A DNA stretch of 37,188 nt. It comes from Candidatus Zixiibacteriota bacterium. GTDB taxonomy: Bacteria; RBG-13-66-14; B26-G2; WVWN01. Below the pieces are notes generated by a model. It was not told where the DNA came from and did no database searches. It saw only the letters and a list, made by a program, of their open reading frames with translations. The position numbers and the translations under genes are program-made. Every line of letters begins with the position of its first letter. Position 1 is the stretch's first letter. This document shows, piece after piece, positions 1 to 8,700 of the stretch. The stretch lies in the NCBI GenBank assembly GCA_030613505.1, contig JAUWLW010000029.1, positions 1-37,188 on the forward strand. The letters are read 5' to 3'.

Positions 1-400
1 CGCCGCAGGATACTATCGCGTCGTCCCCCCGGGCGAAAGCGACCGAGTGTAACACCAACCCTCCCCGACGGTAACTCTCCAACAGGAATACCTGGCGTAA
101 AAACGTTTCGAAGTACGGGCCGCTCCGGGGCGTTAGTAGAACTTCACCCCGCCCTTCCGCCAGGTGGTACGACCCCCTTCCCTCGGGCGTGTCGGCCCGG
201 TAAACGTCTCCTTCGAGTTTGAACCCCCCACGGCCGCTCCCCGCGACTTCCTCCGCCGCGGCGACGGTTAACGCCGGGCCGTCACCTTCGGCGCCCATTT
301 CGGCGCCGGCGGTTTCGAAAAACGGCTTCAGCCGTCGCACGAGGTCGCCGTCGACCGCTACCGTTACGCGGAGCCAGGGCGGCCCGACGACGAACCTCAT
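1..400 (-). CDS. HPr kinase-like P-loop protein, N-terminal part (cut by window edge)
   Basis: An open frame of 133 codons runs from an ATG at 400-398 off the left edge with no stop. It begins MRFVVGPPWLRV and ends VLHSVAFARGDDAIVSCG. The pattern 'LHS-V-AxxxG' followed by a short hydrophobic strand is what precedes the Walker A loop in HPr kinase-like and other serine-kinase-type P-loop proteins. The Walker A itself would lie just outside the window, so the call rests on the pre-P-loop strand only. Its ATG overlaps the stop of the upstream beta-propeller gene in an ATGA, so the two are probably translationally coupled. Substrate unknown: such proteins include HprK relatives and peptide-modification kinases. 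Confidence 0.55.
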   Translation of the reverse strand, partial: MRFVVGPPWLRVTVAVDGDLVRRLKPFFETAGAEMGAEGDGPALTVAAAEEVAGSGRGGFKLEGDVYRADTPEGRGSYHLAEGRGEVLLTPRSGPYFETFLRQVFLLESYRRGGLVLHSVAFARGDDAIVSCG

Positions 401-1224
401 CGGTAGAGCGCTTTGACCTTGCCGAAACTCGTGGGCGCCACCGCGGGTTCCTCTACCCCTCCCCAATCTATCTCGTGCTCGAAGAGCTGGTCGAGGTACG
501 TCGAGACGAAGAAAATATGGGTATCGTCCCTGGTCGCGAGGTCGCCGACGAAGTGGCTCGTGGGACAGGGGGCGTCGATTTTAAATTGCTCTCCGTTGCG
601 GCGAACGCCGTTCAGGTTGAAGATGTAGACCCAACCGCCTACGTTGCCAAGGTTCATCAATACTTTTTTAGACGTGGGGACGTGGGTAATTATGTTTAGA
701 CCCGCCGGGTACTTGGCGCCGGGCCAACTCGCGACGACGGAGCCGCTGGCGGGGGAGAATTTATAGATGTAGAGCGCGTTGAAGTTGTTGTTCGCGATGT
801 AGACGTAGCTCGCGTCGGCGGCGATGCCGTCGCCGCTCGAGACGCCCGTGACGGTGTAACTCGCGACGACCGAACCGGTCGACGGGCTTATTTTGAATAG
901 TCTGGTGGGGCTTCCCGTATCGGCCCACAGGTAACCGGAGGAATAGGCCAAGCCGTACATTAAAGTACCGCGCGGTTTGGGCGACGGGATGAACGAGCTC
1001 ATCACTGAGCCGTTGTTGGGGTTCAAACGGTATATCCTCATGGTGGCGAAATCGCCCAAGTACAGGATGCCTCCGCCGAAGGTGAGGCCCGAGGGATATT
1101 TTGTAGGGGTCGGGTACGAAGCGATTATCTTGTCGCTCGCGGCCCGGGCCCCGGGAACAGCCGTGGCGGCTACCAGGGCTAAAGCCAGTATTACTCTCCG
1201 AATATATCGGCCTTCCTCATTCAT
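397..1224 (-). CDS. secreted beta-propeller protein with conserved C-terminal tag
   Basis: A 275-aa exported protein. A basic N-terminus (RYIRR) is followed by a hydrophobic stretch and an ARA-A type signal-peptidase I site near residue 29. The mature part repeats 'YPSGLTFGGGILYLGD..', 'MYGLAYSSGYLW', 'GDGIAADASYVYIANN', 'VASY/VASW' about every 40 residues, as in six-bladed or YVTN-like propellers. The last residues are PTSFGKVKALYR, nearly the same as the end of the NHL protein encoded at 1436-2410. I choose the ATG at 1224 because GGAGG lies 8 nt upstream. The GTG three codons earlier falls inside that ribosome site. Ligand unknown. Confidence 0.75.
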   Translation of the reverse strand: MNEEGRYIRRVILALALVAATAVPGARAASDKIIASYPTPTKYPSGLTFGGGILYLGDFATMRIYRLNPNNGSVMSSFIPSPKPRGTLMYGLAYSSGYLWADTGSPTRLFKISPSTGSVVASYTVTGVSSGDGIAADASYVYIANNNFNALYIYKFSPASGSVVASWPGAKYPAGLNIITHVPTSKKVLMNLGNVGGWVYIFNLNGVRRNGEQFKIDAPCPTSHFVGDLATRDDTHIFFVSTYLDQLFEHEIDWGGVEEPAVAPTSFGKVKALYR

Positions 1225-1279
1225 TACCGGCACCTCCGCCGCGTTGCCTCCAGCGTCGAATATCCTACAACTACTAATA

Positions 1280-1308
1280 AATATAACAGACCCTGAAAAT
1301 TAAGTCAA
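1280..1308 (-). promoter_or_regulatory. sigma70-type promoter for the beta-propeller gene
   Basis: On the minus strand TTGACT (1308-1303) and TATATT (1285-1280) are separated by exactly 17 nt, in a locally AT-rich stretch. The start of transcription would be near 1273, about 50 nt before the ATG at 1224. Prediction from sequence only. Confidence 0.6.
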
Positions 1309-1358
1309 ACTTTTATAGACATTCGAGTTGGGGTATGTTAGGATTTCGAACGATTTTA

Positions 1359-1384
1359 CCGGATATTTGCAATACTATATCCGG
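1359..1384. promoter_or_regulatory. 8-bp inverted repeat in the divergent intergenic region
   Basis: CCGGATAT at 1359-1366 and ATATCCGG at 1377-1384 form a perfect dyad with a 10-nt spacer. It sits between the two divergently oriented secreted-protein genes, so it could be an operator acting on one or both. It could also be a hairpin if transcribed. No binding protein can be named. Confidence 0.4.
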
Positions 1385-1397
1385 GTCACGGGCGTGT

Positions 1398-1419
1398 AGT
1401 TCCAGGGAAGGCTGGAACT
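1398..1419 (+). promoter_or_regulatory. 5'UTR hairpin with GGAAGG loop upstream of the NHL gene
   Basis: AGTTCCAG (1398-1405) pairs perfectly with CTGGAACT (1412-1419) around the hexaloop GGAAGG. The hairpin ends a few bases before the ribosome site AGAGGGG. The AGGGA across the loop edge matches the core ANGGA recognised by CsrA/RsmA family proteins, so post-transcriptional control is possible. This is inference from the motif only. Confidence 0.4.
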
Positions 1420-1435
1420 CTAAAGAGGGGACGTC

Positions 1436-2410
1436 ATGAAAAACCATTACATCGCCATGAGCGCGGCGTTGTTGTTCGCGTCGGCATCTTCGGCTTTCGG
1501 CGTTTACAGTTACGCGGGCCAATGGGGCCAAGAGGGCGCGGGGAACGGGCAATTTCAACAACCCGCGGCCTTGGCTGTCGCCGATAACGGAAACGTTTAC
1601 GTTGCCGACGCCGGCAATTTCCGGGTTCAATATTTTAACCCCGTGGGGCGTTATCGGGGCCAGTGGGAAGTAACGGAACCCGGCGACGGCTACCCGCCCG
1701 GCGGCATTGATGTCGCGCCGTCGGGAAGCTACTGCCGCGGGGCCGTCTATACGACGGAATCGGTCGGCGACCGCGTCGCGTACTTTACCCCTATCGGTAG
1801 GTATAAAGGGGGTTGGGGCTCGAGCGGTACCGGCAACGGCGAGTTCGACCACACCGAGGGCGTCGAGGTGGCTTTTAATTACGTATACGTTGCCGACTCG
1901 AACAACCACCGGATACAGTATTTCACGCCGACCGGCGATTACGTAGGTCAGTGGGGTACGAACGGGAGCGGCAACGGCCAGTTGTTGTTTCCTACCGACG
2001 TCGCCGCCGGCCCAGACCGCCGCGTTTACGTAACGGATTATTCCAACCACCGGATCCAGTATTTTACGCCTACGGGTAGTTACCTCGGCAAGTGGGGCTC
2101 TCAGGGCGGCGGCGACGGCCAGTTTTATTGCCCGCGCAGCGTCGCCGTGGATTATCGCGGCCGCGTCTTCGTCGCCGATTTTCTGAACCATCGGGTACAA
2201 TATTTTACTTCTACCGGGAGCTTCCTGGGCAAGTGGGGCTCGTACGGAACCGGCGACGGCGAATTCGATAAGCCTTGTGGAATAGACGTGAACGCGGACA
2301 GACGCGTGTACGTCGCCGATACCTGGAACGACAGGATACAATACTTCGACGACGAACCAGTATCGGTTAGCCCTTCGTCCCTCGGTAAGATTAAGGCTAT
2401 TTATAAATAA
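1436..2410 (+). CDS. secreted NHL-repeat beta-propeller protein
   Basis: A 324-aa protein with a signal peptide (MKNHYIAMSAALLFASASSAFG, cleavage near residue 22). About six NHL repeats of 45-48 residues follow, with the recurring pattern 'G.F..P.gvAV....vYVAD..NHRIQYFTPTG.Y.G.WGS.G.GDG'. NHL propellers usually bind protein, carbohydrate or RNA; an exported one probably acts at the cell surface. The C-terminus PSSLGKIKAIYK matches that of the divergent neighbour although the DNA differs, which suggests a sorting tag. The ribosome site AGAGGGG precedes the ATG. The gene is followed by a weak GC-rich hairpin (2413-2448) and a strong terminator. Confidence 0.85.
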   Translation: MKNHYIAMSAALLFASASSAFGVYSYAGQWGQEGAGNGQFQQPAALAVADNGNVYVADAGNFRVQYFNPVGRYRGQWEVTEPGDGYPPGGIDVAPSGSYCRGAVYTTESVGDRVAYFTPIGRYKGGWGSSGTGNGEFDHTEGVEVAFNYVYVADSNNHRIQYFTPTGDYVGQWGTNGSGNGQLLFPTDVAAGPDRRVYVTDYSNHRIQYFTPTGSYLGKWGSQGGGDGQFYCPRSVAVDYRGRVFVADFLNHRVQYFTSTGSFLGKWGSYGTGDGEFDKPCGIDVNADRRVYVADTWNDRIQYFDDEPVSVSPSSLGKIKAIYK

Positions 2411-2488
2411 GCGGGCCGGATGCGAGCGTTTGGCCTCCGGAGCGGCCCCCTCTTTAATTTAAGGCGGCGCCGGTCAGGCCGAGAGACG

Positions 2489-2530
2489 CCGGGACCTCCA
2501 TTTACCTTTGGGTCCCGGGTTTTTTATTTT
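2489..2530 (+). terminator. rho-independent terminator after the NHL gene
   Basis: CCGGGACC (2489-2496) and GGTCCCGG (2511-2518) form a perfect 8-bp stem with a 14-nt loop. It is followed by GTTTTTTATTTT. A weaker hairpin (GGGCCG 2413-2418 with CGGCCC 2443-2448) lies closer to the stop codon. Confidence 0.85.
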
Positions 2531-2582
2531 GGGAGTTTCGGCCGAAATAGTGTCGTATAAACTCGGCCGATATAGAAAAAAC

Positions 2583-2611
2583 TTGAATTGTGAAAGATTT
2601 CGTTATATAAT
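2583..2611 (+). promoter_or_regulatory. near-consensus sigma70 promoter of the kor-hdr operon
   Basis: TTGAAT (2583-2588), a 17-nt spacer and a perfect TATAAT (2606-2611). Transcription should start near 2618 and leave a leader of about 240 nt before korD. It is the best-looking promoter in the window and lies just past the terminator at 2489-2530. Confidence 0.8.
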
Positions 2612-2617
2612 ATACGT

Positions 2618-2857
2618 AAAAGGGGTGTCTGGAGGGGGTTATTTACTTCTTGCCGAACACGGTCGATTTTCCTCTCCCCCTATCTCCGGACGGCCCGGTC
2701 TTTGTTTAACCTGCAATTACGAAACCAGCTACGCCGAAAGTACTTCCCGGCGGCCGAGGTCTATCGCAGATTCGGTTCAGCCGCCGGGGAGCGGCTTTTT
2801 ATTTCTGCGCGGGAGGCCGTCAGCGTCGGTCCACCCGTATTTTGAGGAGTGGTTGTT
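2618..2857 (+). ncRNA. structured 5' leader of the kor-hdr operon (attenuator or riboswitch candidate)
   Basis: The span from the predicted start site to korD holds no convincing gene. It can fold into an upstream helix, 2628-2638 with 2676-2680 plus 2685-2690 (11 pairs, one G-U, a TATC bulge). Downstream are two mutually exclusive pairings: 2746-2754 (CCCGGCGGC) with 2780-2788 (GCCGCCGGG), or the terminator stem 2779-2784 with 2791-2796. That is the architecture of a transcription attenuator. I do not recognise the landmarks of TPP, T-box, SAM, cobalamin or other familiar leader classes, so the signal it senses is unknown. Confidence 0.5.
2779..2804 (+). terminator. intrinsic terminator inside the kor leader
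   Basis: AGCCGC (2779-2784) and GCGGCT (2791-2796) form a 6-bp stem with a CGGGGA loop, and uridines continue the transcript (TTTTTATTT). It lies between the promoter and korD on the same strand, so it would end transcription of the operon early unless the 2746-2754 segment captures its 5' arm. Confidence 0.6.
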
Positions 2858-3151
2858 ATGAGGTTCTGGCGGACGCCGCTCGACGCCGACAAGATGAAAA
2901 TCCCGCGCGGCGAGCTGCACATAATCGTGGAGCGGTGTAAGGGATGCGAGTTCTGCGTGGAGTATTGCCCGCGGGACGTCCTGGAGATGAGCGACGAGTT
3001 CAACTCTAAAGGGTACCACCCGCCGAAGGCCGTTAGACCCGAAAATTGCGTGAACTGTGACCTGTGCGAGATGATCTGCCCGGAGTTCGCCATATATTGT
3101 TTAACGGTTGAGGAAGAGCCGGTACCGGTGGAAGGAGGGAAAACGTCGTGA
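2858..3151 (+). CDS. korD: 2-oxoglutarate:ferredoxin oxidoreductase, delta (ferredoxin) subunit
   Basis: A 97-aa two-cluster ferredoxin with motifs CKGCEFCVEYCP and CVNCDLCEMICP, each a CxxCxxCxxxCP ligand set for a [4Fe-4S] cluster. It is the electron-output subunit of the four-subunit KOR type and passes electrons from the TPP site to external ferredoxin or the Hdr modules. I choose the ATG at 2858 because GAGGAG lies 8 nt upstream; the GTG at 2849 is inside that site. First gene of the operon. Its TGA overlaps the GTG start of korA. Confidence 0.9.
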   Translation: MRFWRTPLDADKMKIPRGELHIIVERCKGCEFCVEYCPRDVLEMSDEFNSKGYHPPKAVRPENCVNCDLCEMICPEFAIYCLTVEEEPVPVEGGKTS

Positions 3152-4311
3152 AAGCGGACCCCATCGGCGTTAGGACCGGCACTTTGTACCTCGACGGCGA
3201 CCGCGCCACCGCGGAGGGGGCCATAGCGGCGGGATGTCGTTTCTTCGCCGGCTATCCCATCACGCCTTCCACGGAGTGCGCCGAGCTTATTAGTGAACGT
3301 TTTCCCGAAGTCGGCGGGATTTTCATTCAGATGGAGGACGAGATAGCGTCCATAACCGCCATCATCGGCGCGGCGTGGGGAGGGGCGCGGACCATGACGG
3401 TCACCTCCGGCCCGGGCATCAGCCTGATGATGGAGAACATCGGCCTCGCCATCATGCTCGAGACGCCGTGCGTCGTGGCCAACGTCCAGCGCGGCGGCCC
3501 GTCCACCGGCTTGCCGACGATGGTGGGTCAGGCCGACGTGATGCAGGCGCGCTGGGGCTCGCACGGCGACTACGAGATAATCGCGTACTCGCCGCAGTCG
3601 CCGCAGGAGGCGTTCGACTTCACCATTAAGGCGTTCAACATGGCGGAAAGGTATCGGACGCCGGTAATAGTGCTCCTCGACGAGTGCGTGGGGCATATGG
3701 TGGAGAAAGTGGTCATACCGCCCGCGGATACCATCGAGATCGAGCCCCGCCGTCTGACGGACGCCGCCAAGGACGAGTACCTGCCTTTCGCCTACGGCGA
3801 CGACCTGGTCCCGGATATGGCGATAGCCGGCATGGGGTACCGCTTCCACGTAACGGGCCTGACCCACGACGAGCGCGGCTACCCCGAGATGAGCGTGCGG
3901 TGCCAGGAGTGGCTCGTGCCGCGGCTGGTGGCGAAGATTCGCCAGAACGCCGACGACATCATCGAGTTCGACGAGGAGAATACCGACGACGCGGACGTGG
4001 TGGTGGTCTCGTACGGCATCAGCGCCCGCGTCTCGCGGATGGCCATAGACCTCGCCCGGGAGAAGGGGATAAAGGTGGGCTTTTTGAGGTTGCGCGCCAT
4101 ATGGCCTTTTCCCGAGAAGCGCGTAGCGGAGCTTGCCAAGAAGATAAAGTCGTACGTGGTCGTCGAAATAAACCTGGGTCAGATTTATTACGAAGTCCAA
4201 CGCTGCGCCGCGGGGCGGTGCGAGACGCTCCTGTCTCCTCACGCCGGCGGCGGCGTCCACGACCCGGAGGATATTTTCAAGGTAATCGAAAAGGGGGCCA
4301 AGGTAAAATGA
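3148..4311 (+). CDS. korA: 2-oxoglutarate:ferredoxin oxidoreductase, alpha subunit
   Basis: A 387-aa alpha subunit of the KOR family. The hallmark GYPITPST (about 35-42) binds the TPP/substrate region. 'MEDEIASITAIIGAAWGG', 'TVTSGPG', and a C-terminal domain with 'VVVSYGISARVSRMAIDLAREKGIKVGFLRLRA' (shown here in parts) are the usual core. With beta and gamma it oxidatively decarboxylates a 2-oxoacid to its acyl-CoA, reducing ferredoxin, or runs in reverse. The 2-oxoglutarate assignment follows family resemblance and the aconitase/Icd genes nearby; a branched or aromatic 2-oxoacid cannot be excluded. The GTG start has AGGAGGG upstream and a 4-bp overlap with korD. Confidence 0.9.
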   Translation: MKADPIGVRTGTLYLDGDRATAEGAIAAGCRFFAGYPITPSTECAELISERFPEVGGIFIQMEDEIASITAIIGAAWGGARTMTVTSGPGISLMMENIGLAIMLETPCVVANVQRGGPSTGLPTMVGQADVMQARWGSHGDYEIIAYSPQSPQEAFDFTIKAFNMAERYRTPVIVLLDECVGHMVEKVVIPPADTIEIEPRRLTDAAKDEYLPFAYGDDLVPDMAIAGMGYRFHVTGLTHDERGYPEMSVRCQEWLVPRLVAKIRQNADDIIEFDEENTDDADVVVVSYGISARVSRMAIDLAREKGIKVGFLRLRAIWPFPEKRVAELAKKIKSYVVVEINLGQIYYEVQRCAAGRCETLLSPHAGGGVHDPEDIFKVIEKGAKVK

Positions 4312-5216
4312 GCCCGAAAGGAGTACCGGAAGCGGTCATAGCCGCCGTAAGCTCGGAAGAACACCCCATCGCGCCGTTCTTGCGGATGGACCGCATGCCG
4401 CATATCTGGTGCAGCACCTGCGGCATCGGGACGGCCGTGAAGGCGCTGGTCGCGGCGTTCGAGAAGTTGGAAACGGACCTCGACAAGGTGTCCATCGTCT
4501 CCGGCATCGGCTGCACCGGCCGCGTCGCGGGGTACGTTCGCCTCGACAGCTTCCACACCACCCACGGCCGGCCTATTCCGTTCGCCACCGGCCTGAAGCT
4601 CGCCAACTCGGAGCTGACCGTCATCGTCTTCTCGGGCGACGGCGACCTCTCCGCCATCGGCGGCAACCACTTCATCCACGCCGCGCGCCGCAACATGGAC
4701 CTCAAGGTCATCTGCGTCAACAACTTCATCTACGGCATGACCGGCGGCCAGGCGGCGCCCACCACGCCCCTCACCGCGGTGACGTCCACCACGCCCTACG
4801 GCAACGCCGAGCCGCCGTTCAACCTCTGCCACCTCGCCGCGGCCTGCGGCGCCAACTACGTCGCCCGGTGGACGGCGCTGCACGTCCGGCGTTTGACCAA
4901 GGCCTTCGCGGAGATACTGGTCAAGCCGGGTTTCTGTTTCGTCGAGGTCATAACGCCGTGTTCGACGCTGTACGCGCGCAAGAACCGCCTCGGCACCGGC
5001 CTCGACATAATGAAGTACTACCACGACAATACGGTCATCGAGCACGGCGCGGAGCCGGCCGATACCGACATCGTCTTCGGCGGGCCGATAATTTGCGGCA
5101 AATTCGTAGATCGCGACCGGCCCACGTGGTTGGAGTACCAGGACCAACACCTCGGCGAAGTATTGGGCGATAAGTACTACCGCGGTAAGGTCCTCCAGGG
5201 AGCGGGCGAGCGATGA
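4308..5216 (+). CDS. korB: 2-oxoglutarate:ferredoxin oxidoreductase, beta (TPP) subunit
   Basis: A 302-aa beta subunit. The TPP motif GDGD (about 110-113) ends with NN near 138. Cys in WCSTCGIG (35, 38) and SGIGCTGR (69), plus a later Cys in 'TPCSTLYARKN', are the expected ligands of the internal [4Fe-4S] cluster. The start is the ATG in the ATGA overlap with korA. The same frame stays open upstream to 3684 but only as antisense-like coding inside korA, so the longer version is rejected. It ends in an ATGA overlap with korC. Confidence 0.92.
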   Translation: MSPKGVPEAVIAAVSSEEHPIAPFLRMDRMPHIWCSTCGIGTAVKALVAAFEKLETDLDKVSIVSGIGCTGRVAGYVRLDSFHTTHGRPIPFATGLKLANSELTVIVFSGDGDLSAIGGNHFIHAARRNMDLKVICVNNFIYGMTGGQAAPTTPLTAVTSTTPYGNAEPPFNLCHLAAACGANYVARWTALHVRRLTKAFAEILVKPGFCFVEVITPCSTLYARKNRLGTGLDIMKYYHDNTVIEHGAEPADTDIVFGGPIICGKFVDRDRPTWLEYQDQHLGEVLGDKYYRGKVLQGAGER

Positions 5217-5746
5217 GGCGCGAGATACGGATTACCGGTTTCGGCGGCCAGGGCGTGATACTTTCCGGCGTTATCGTCGGAAAGGCCGCCTCCATTTACG
5301 ACAACAAAAACGCCACCATGTCCCAGGCCTACGGCCCGGAGGCGCGCGGCTCGGCCTGCTCGACGCAGATCCTGGTCGACGACAAAGAGATCCTGTATCC
5401 CTATATCCGGAAATCGGACGTGCTGGTCGCGATGTCGCAGGAGGGCTTTTCCAAGTTCGTCGGCGAGCTGAAGGCCGACGGCGTCCTGATATACGACGAG
5501 GACATGGTCAACCCGGGCGAGGTTAAAAAGGGTATAAAGGTTTATCCCATAAAAGCCCAGCGGATGGCCGAAACCGACCTCGGCCGCAAGATAGTAACGA
5601 ACATCGTGATGTTGGGCTTCTTTACGGCGGTAACGCAAGCCGTCCCCAAAGAGGCGATGGTGGAGGCCATAAAGACCTCGGTGCCGAAGGGGACGATCGA
5701 CCTCAATTTAAAAGCTTTTGACCTCGGTTACGATGCCTTCGAATAA
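5213..5746 (+). CDS. korC: 2-oxoglutarate:ferredoxin oxidoreductase, gamma subunit
   Basis: A 177-aa gamma subunit with the diagnostic [10 protein letters not shown] (about 10-19) and '[18 protein letters not shown]', which in this family contribute to CoA binding. It completes korDABC. The start lies in an ATGA overlap with korB. Its 3' end overlaps the first codons of hdrA by 14 bp, which ties KOR production to the Hdr module. A second, divergent KorC-like protein is encoded at 17821-18363 and lacks the GGQG motif. Confidence 0.92.
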   Translation: MRREIRITGFGGQGVILSGVIVGKAASIYDNKNATMSQAYGPEARGSACSTQILVDDKEILYPYIRKSDVLVAMSQEGFSKFVGELKADGVLIYDEDMVNPGEVKKGIKVYPIKAQRMAETDLGRKIVTNIVMLGFFTAVTQAVPKEAMVEAIKTSVPKGTIDLNLKAFDLGYDAFE

Positions 5747-8700
5747 GGAAAAGGAAAACGGACCCAAGCCGGAGCCCGCGCTCGAAGCGGAGCCGAGTAA
5801 GGCCAAGGGCGTCCTCGTGTTGGGCGGCGGCATCGCCGGTATCCAGGCGGCACTGGATCTGGCGGATGCGCGCGTGAAGGTCTACCTGGTGGAACGCGGC
5901 GCCAGCATCGGCGGCCGGATGAGCCAGCTAGACAAGACCTTCCCCACGATGGACTGCTCGATATGAATTCTCGGCCCTAAAATGATGGATGTCGGTAGGC
6001 ATCCTAACGTCGAGCTGCTAACGCTTTCGGAATTGGTGGGCCTGCGGGGCGAGCCGGGGGACTTCGTCGCGACGGTGCGGCGCTACCCCCGGTACGTGGA
6101 CGAGGATGAGTGCGTGGGGTGCGGCGATTGCGAGGCGGTGTGCCCCATAGTCGCGCCCAACGTCTACGAACACGGCCTCGGCGCCCGCAAGGCCGTATTC
6201 CGGCCGTTCCCCCAGGCGGTCCCGCCCGTCTATATGATCGACCGCGACGTCTGCCTTAACGAGGAGGCGTTCCTGGCGTGCAGCAACTGCGCCGACGCCT
6301 GCCCCCGCGACGCCATAGACTTCGACCAGCGCGTCCGCAACGTCGACGTGAACGTGGGCGCGGTCATCGTCGCCACCGGCTTCGACGAGTTCGACCCGCG
6401 CGTAATGCGGAATTACGGGTACGGCGTCTACGAGAACGTGATGACCTCGCTCGAGTTCGAGCGGATGCTCAGCGCCTCCGGCCCCACGCAGGGCCGCGTC
6501 GTCCGGCCCACCGACCGCAAGCCGCCCAAGCGCATCGTCTTCGTGCAGTGCGTGGGCGCGCGCGGCGAGGGGGGGCAGCACTTCTGCTCCCGCTTCTGCT
6601 GCATGAACGCCGTCAAGGACGCTATGCTGGCGAAGATCCACGACCCCGACGTCACCTCCATGACCATCCTCTACACCGACCTCCGGGCGTTCGGCAAAGG
6701 GTTCGACCAGTTCGTGGGGCGCTCCCGCGAGGTGGACGAGATTCATTACGTGCGGGGCCGGCCGGCTAAGATCGTGGGCGACGACGACGGCGACCTTATC
6801 GTCTACGCCGAGGACACGCTTGCCGGCGAACAGGTGAAGCTGGAGGCGGACTTGGTCGTGCTCTCGGTGGCGGCGCGCCCCAACGAGACGGCGCGCGACC
6901 TGGCCGAAGCCCTCGGCGTCGAGCTCGACCGCTACGGCTTCTTCCGCAAGCGGGACCCGGATTCCTTCTACCTCGAGACCACGCGCGACGGCGTATACCT
7001 CTGCGGTTCGGCGGGCGGGCCCCAGGTCATCCCGGATTGCGTCGCCCAGGCCTCGGGGGCGGCGGCGCTCGCGGCCAAGCACGTCGCGGCGTGCCGCGTT
7101 CCGGACGAGGCGCTCGAGGTCGAGGCCGTCGATACCTCGGGCGAGCCGCGGGTGGGCGTCTTCGTCTGCCACTGCGGCGCGAACATCGCGGGCCTGTTGG
7201 ACATAGGCAACCTGGTCGAGCACGCCCGCGCCCTCGACGGCGTCGTCTACGCCTCGGACGAGTTGTTCGCCTGTTCCGATACCAGCCAACGCGCCGTACA
7301 GAACGCCATCGCCGAGCACAAACTCAACCGCCTGGTCGTCGCCGCGTGTACGCCGCGGACCCACGAGCCGGTTTTCCGCAAAGCCTGCGAGGCGGTGGGC
7401 CTCAACGCCTACCTTTTCGAAATGGTGAACATCCGCGACCAGTGTTCGTGGGTGCACGTCGGCGCGCCCCAGGCCGCGTTGGCGCGCGCCCGCGACCAGA
7501 TATCCATGGCGGTGGCGCGCGCCCGTCGGCTCGAGCCGCTGCATATGATCGACGTTCCGATGGAACGGGCGGCGCTGGTGGTGGGCGGCGGCATCGCCGG
7601 CCTGCAGGCCGCGCTCGAGATAGCGCGACAGCATTTCAAGACCATATTGGTGGAGAAGACGGATAAGTTGGGCGGCCGCTTGAACAAGCCGTCGTTGACC
7701 AAGCTCTACCCCTCCGGCCGCGACGCCGAGAAGCTCATCGACGAGAAGATAGTTCAGCTGGAGGAGGCCGGCGTCGAGGTGATGCTCAATACCGAGGTGG
7801 CGCGGGTCGACGGCTTCGTCGGCAACTTCGACGTCGAGCTCGCCGACGCCTCCGGCAAGAAGAAGGGTGCTACCAAGAAGGTCCGCGCCGGCGCCATCGT
7901 CCTCGCCACCGGCGCCGACTTATACGAACCCAAGGGCGAATACGGTTACGGCGAATACCCCAACGTAATTACGATTCTTGAGCTGGAGCAGAACTTCGCC
8001 GCCCACGACGGCCGCGCCGTCGTCGACGGCAAACAGCCCGAGAACGTCGCTTTCATCCAATGCGTCGGCTCGCGGTGCGAGGACGGCAACCCCGGCTGCT
8101 CGCGCTACTGCTGCCCGTCGGCGATAAAGCAGGCGCTGGCGCTGCGCGAATACGGCGCCAACGTGACGGTCTTCTACAAAGACATCCGGACCGTGAGCGA
8201 CGGCGCCGAGGAGATGTACCGCAACGCGCGCGGCAAAGGCGTCCTCTTCGTAAAGGTCGCCGAGGAAGAGCGGCCGGAAGTCGTGGGGGCCAAGGCGGCG
8301 GAGGCGGTGGAGGCCTACGACGTCCTGCTCAGAGCGCGAGTGCGCGCGCCGGCGGACCTCGTCGTCCTCTCCACCGGCATGGTCCCGCGCGAGCCGGACA
8401 CGACCATCCTGCAATCCATATTCAAAATACCGCGCGGCGACGACAAGTTCCTCATGGAGCGCCACCCCGAGCTCGGCCCGGTGGAGACGACGACCGACGG
8501 CGTCTTCATCGTCGGCTGCCTCCAGGCGCCCAAGGACATAGCGGACTCGCTGTCGCAGGCGTCGGCCGCCGCGGCCAAAGTCGCCCGGCTGCTGGCGCGG
8601 GACAGCGTGAAGCTCGAGCCCACCATAGCCGAGGTCAACGAGGACCTCTGCCGCGGCTGCGGCCAGTGCGCCGAAATCTGCGAGTTCAACGCGCCCGAGC

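Noticed and set aside
2618-2857. TPP riboswitch or T-box in the kor leader
   Set aside because: The CUGAGA and related TPP core, and the T-box core sequence, are not found.
2508-2861. 117-codon frame upstream of korD
   Set aside because: It starts inside the terminator loop region, spans the promoter and the structured leader, has no ribosome site and runs into korD. No family resemblance.
3684-5216. Longer korB starting at 3684
   Set aside because: The first 208 codons are out-of-frame korA sequence rich in Arg and Gly. The ATGA start at 4308 gives a normal-length subunit.
5964-5966. TGA in hdrA read as a sequencing error, a real stop or a reassigned Trp codon
   Set aside because: The same TGA occurs at the same motif in a second gene, followed by the same hairpin. 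Many genes here stop at TGA (korD, korA, korB, hdrA), so the code is standard, and homologues have Cys there, not Trp.
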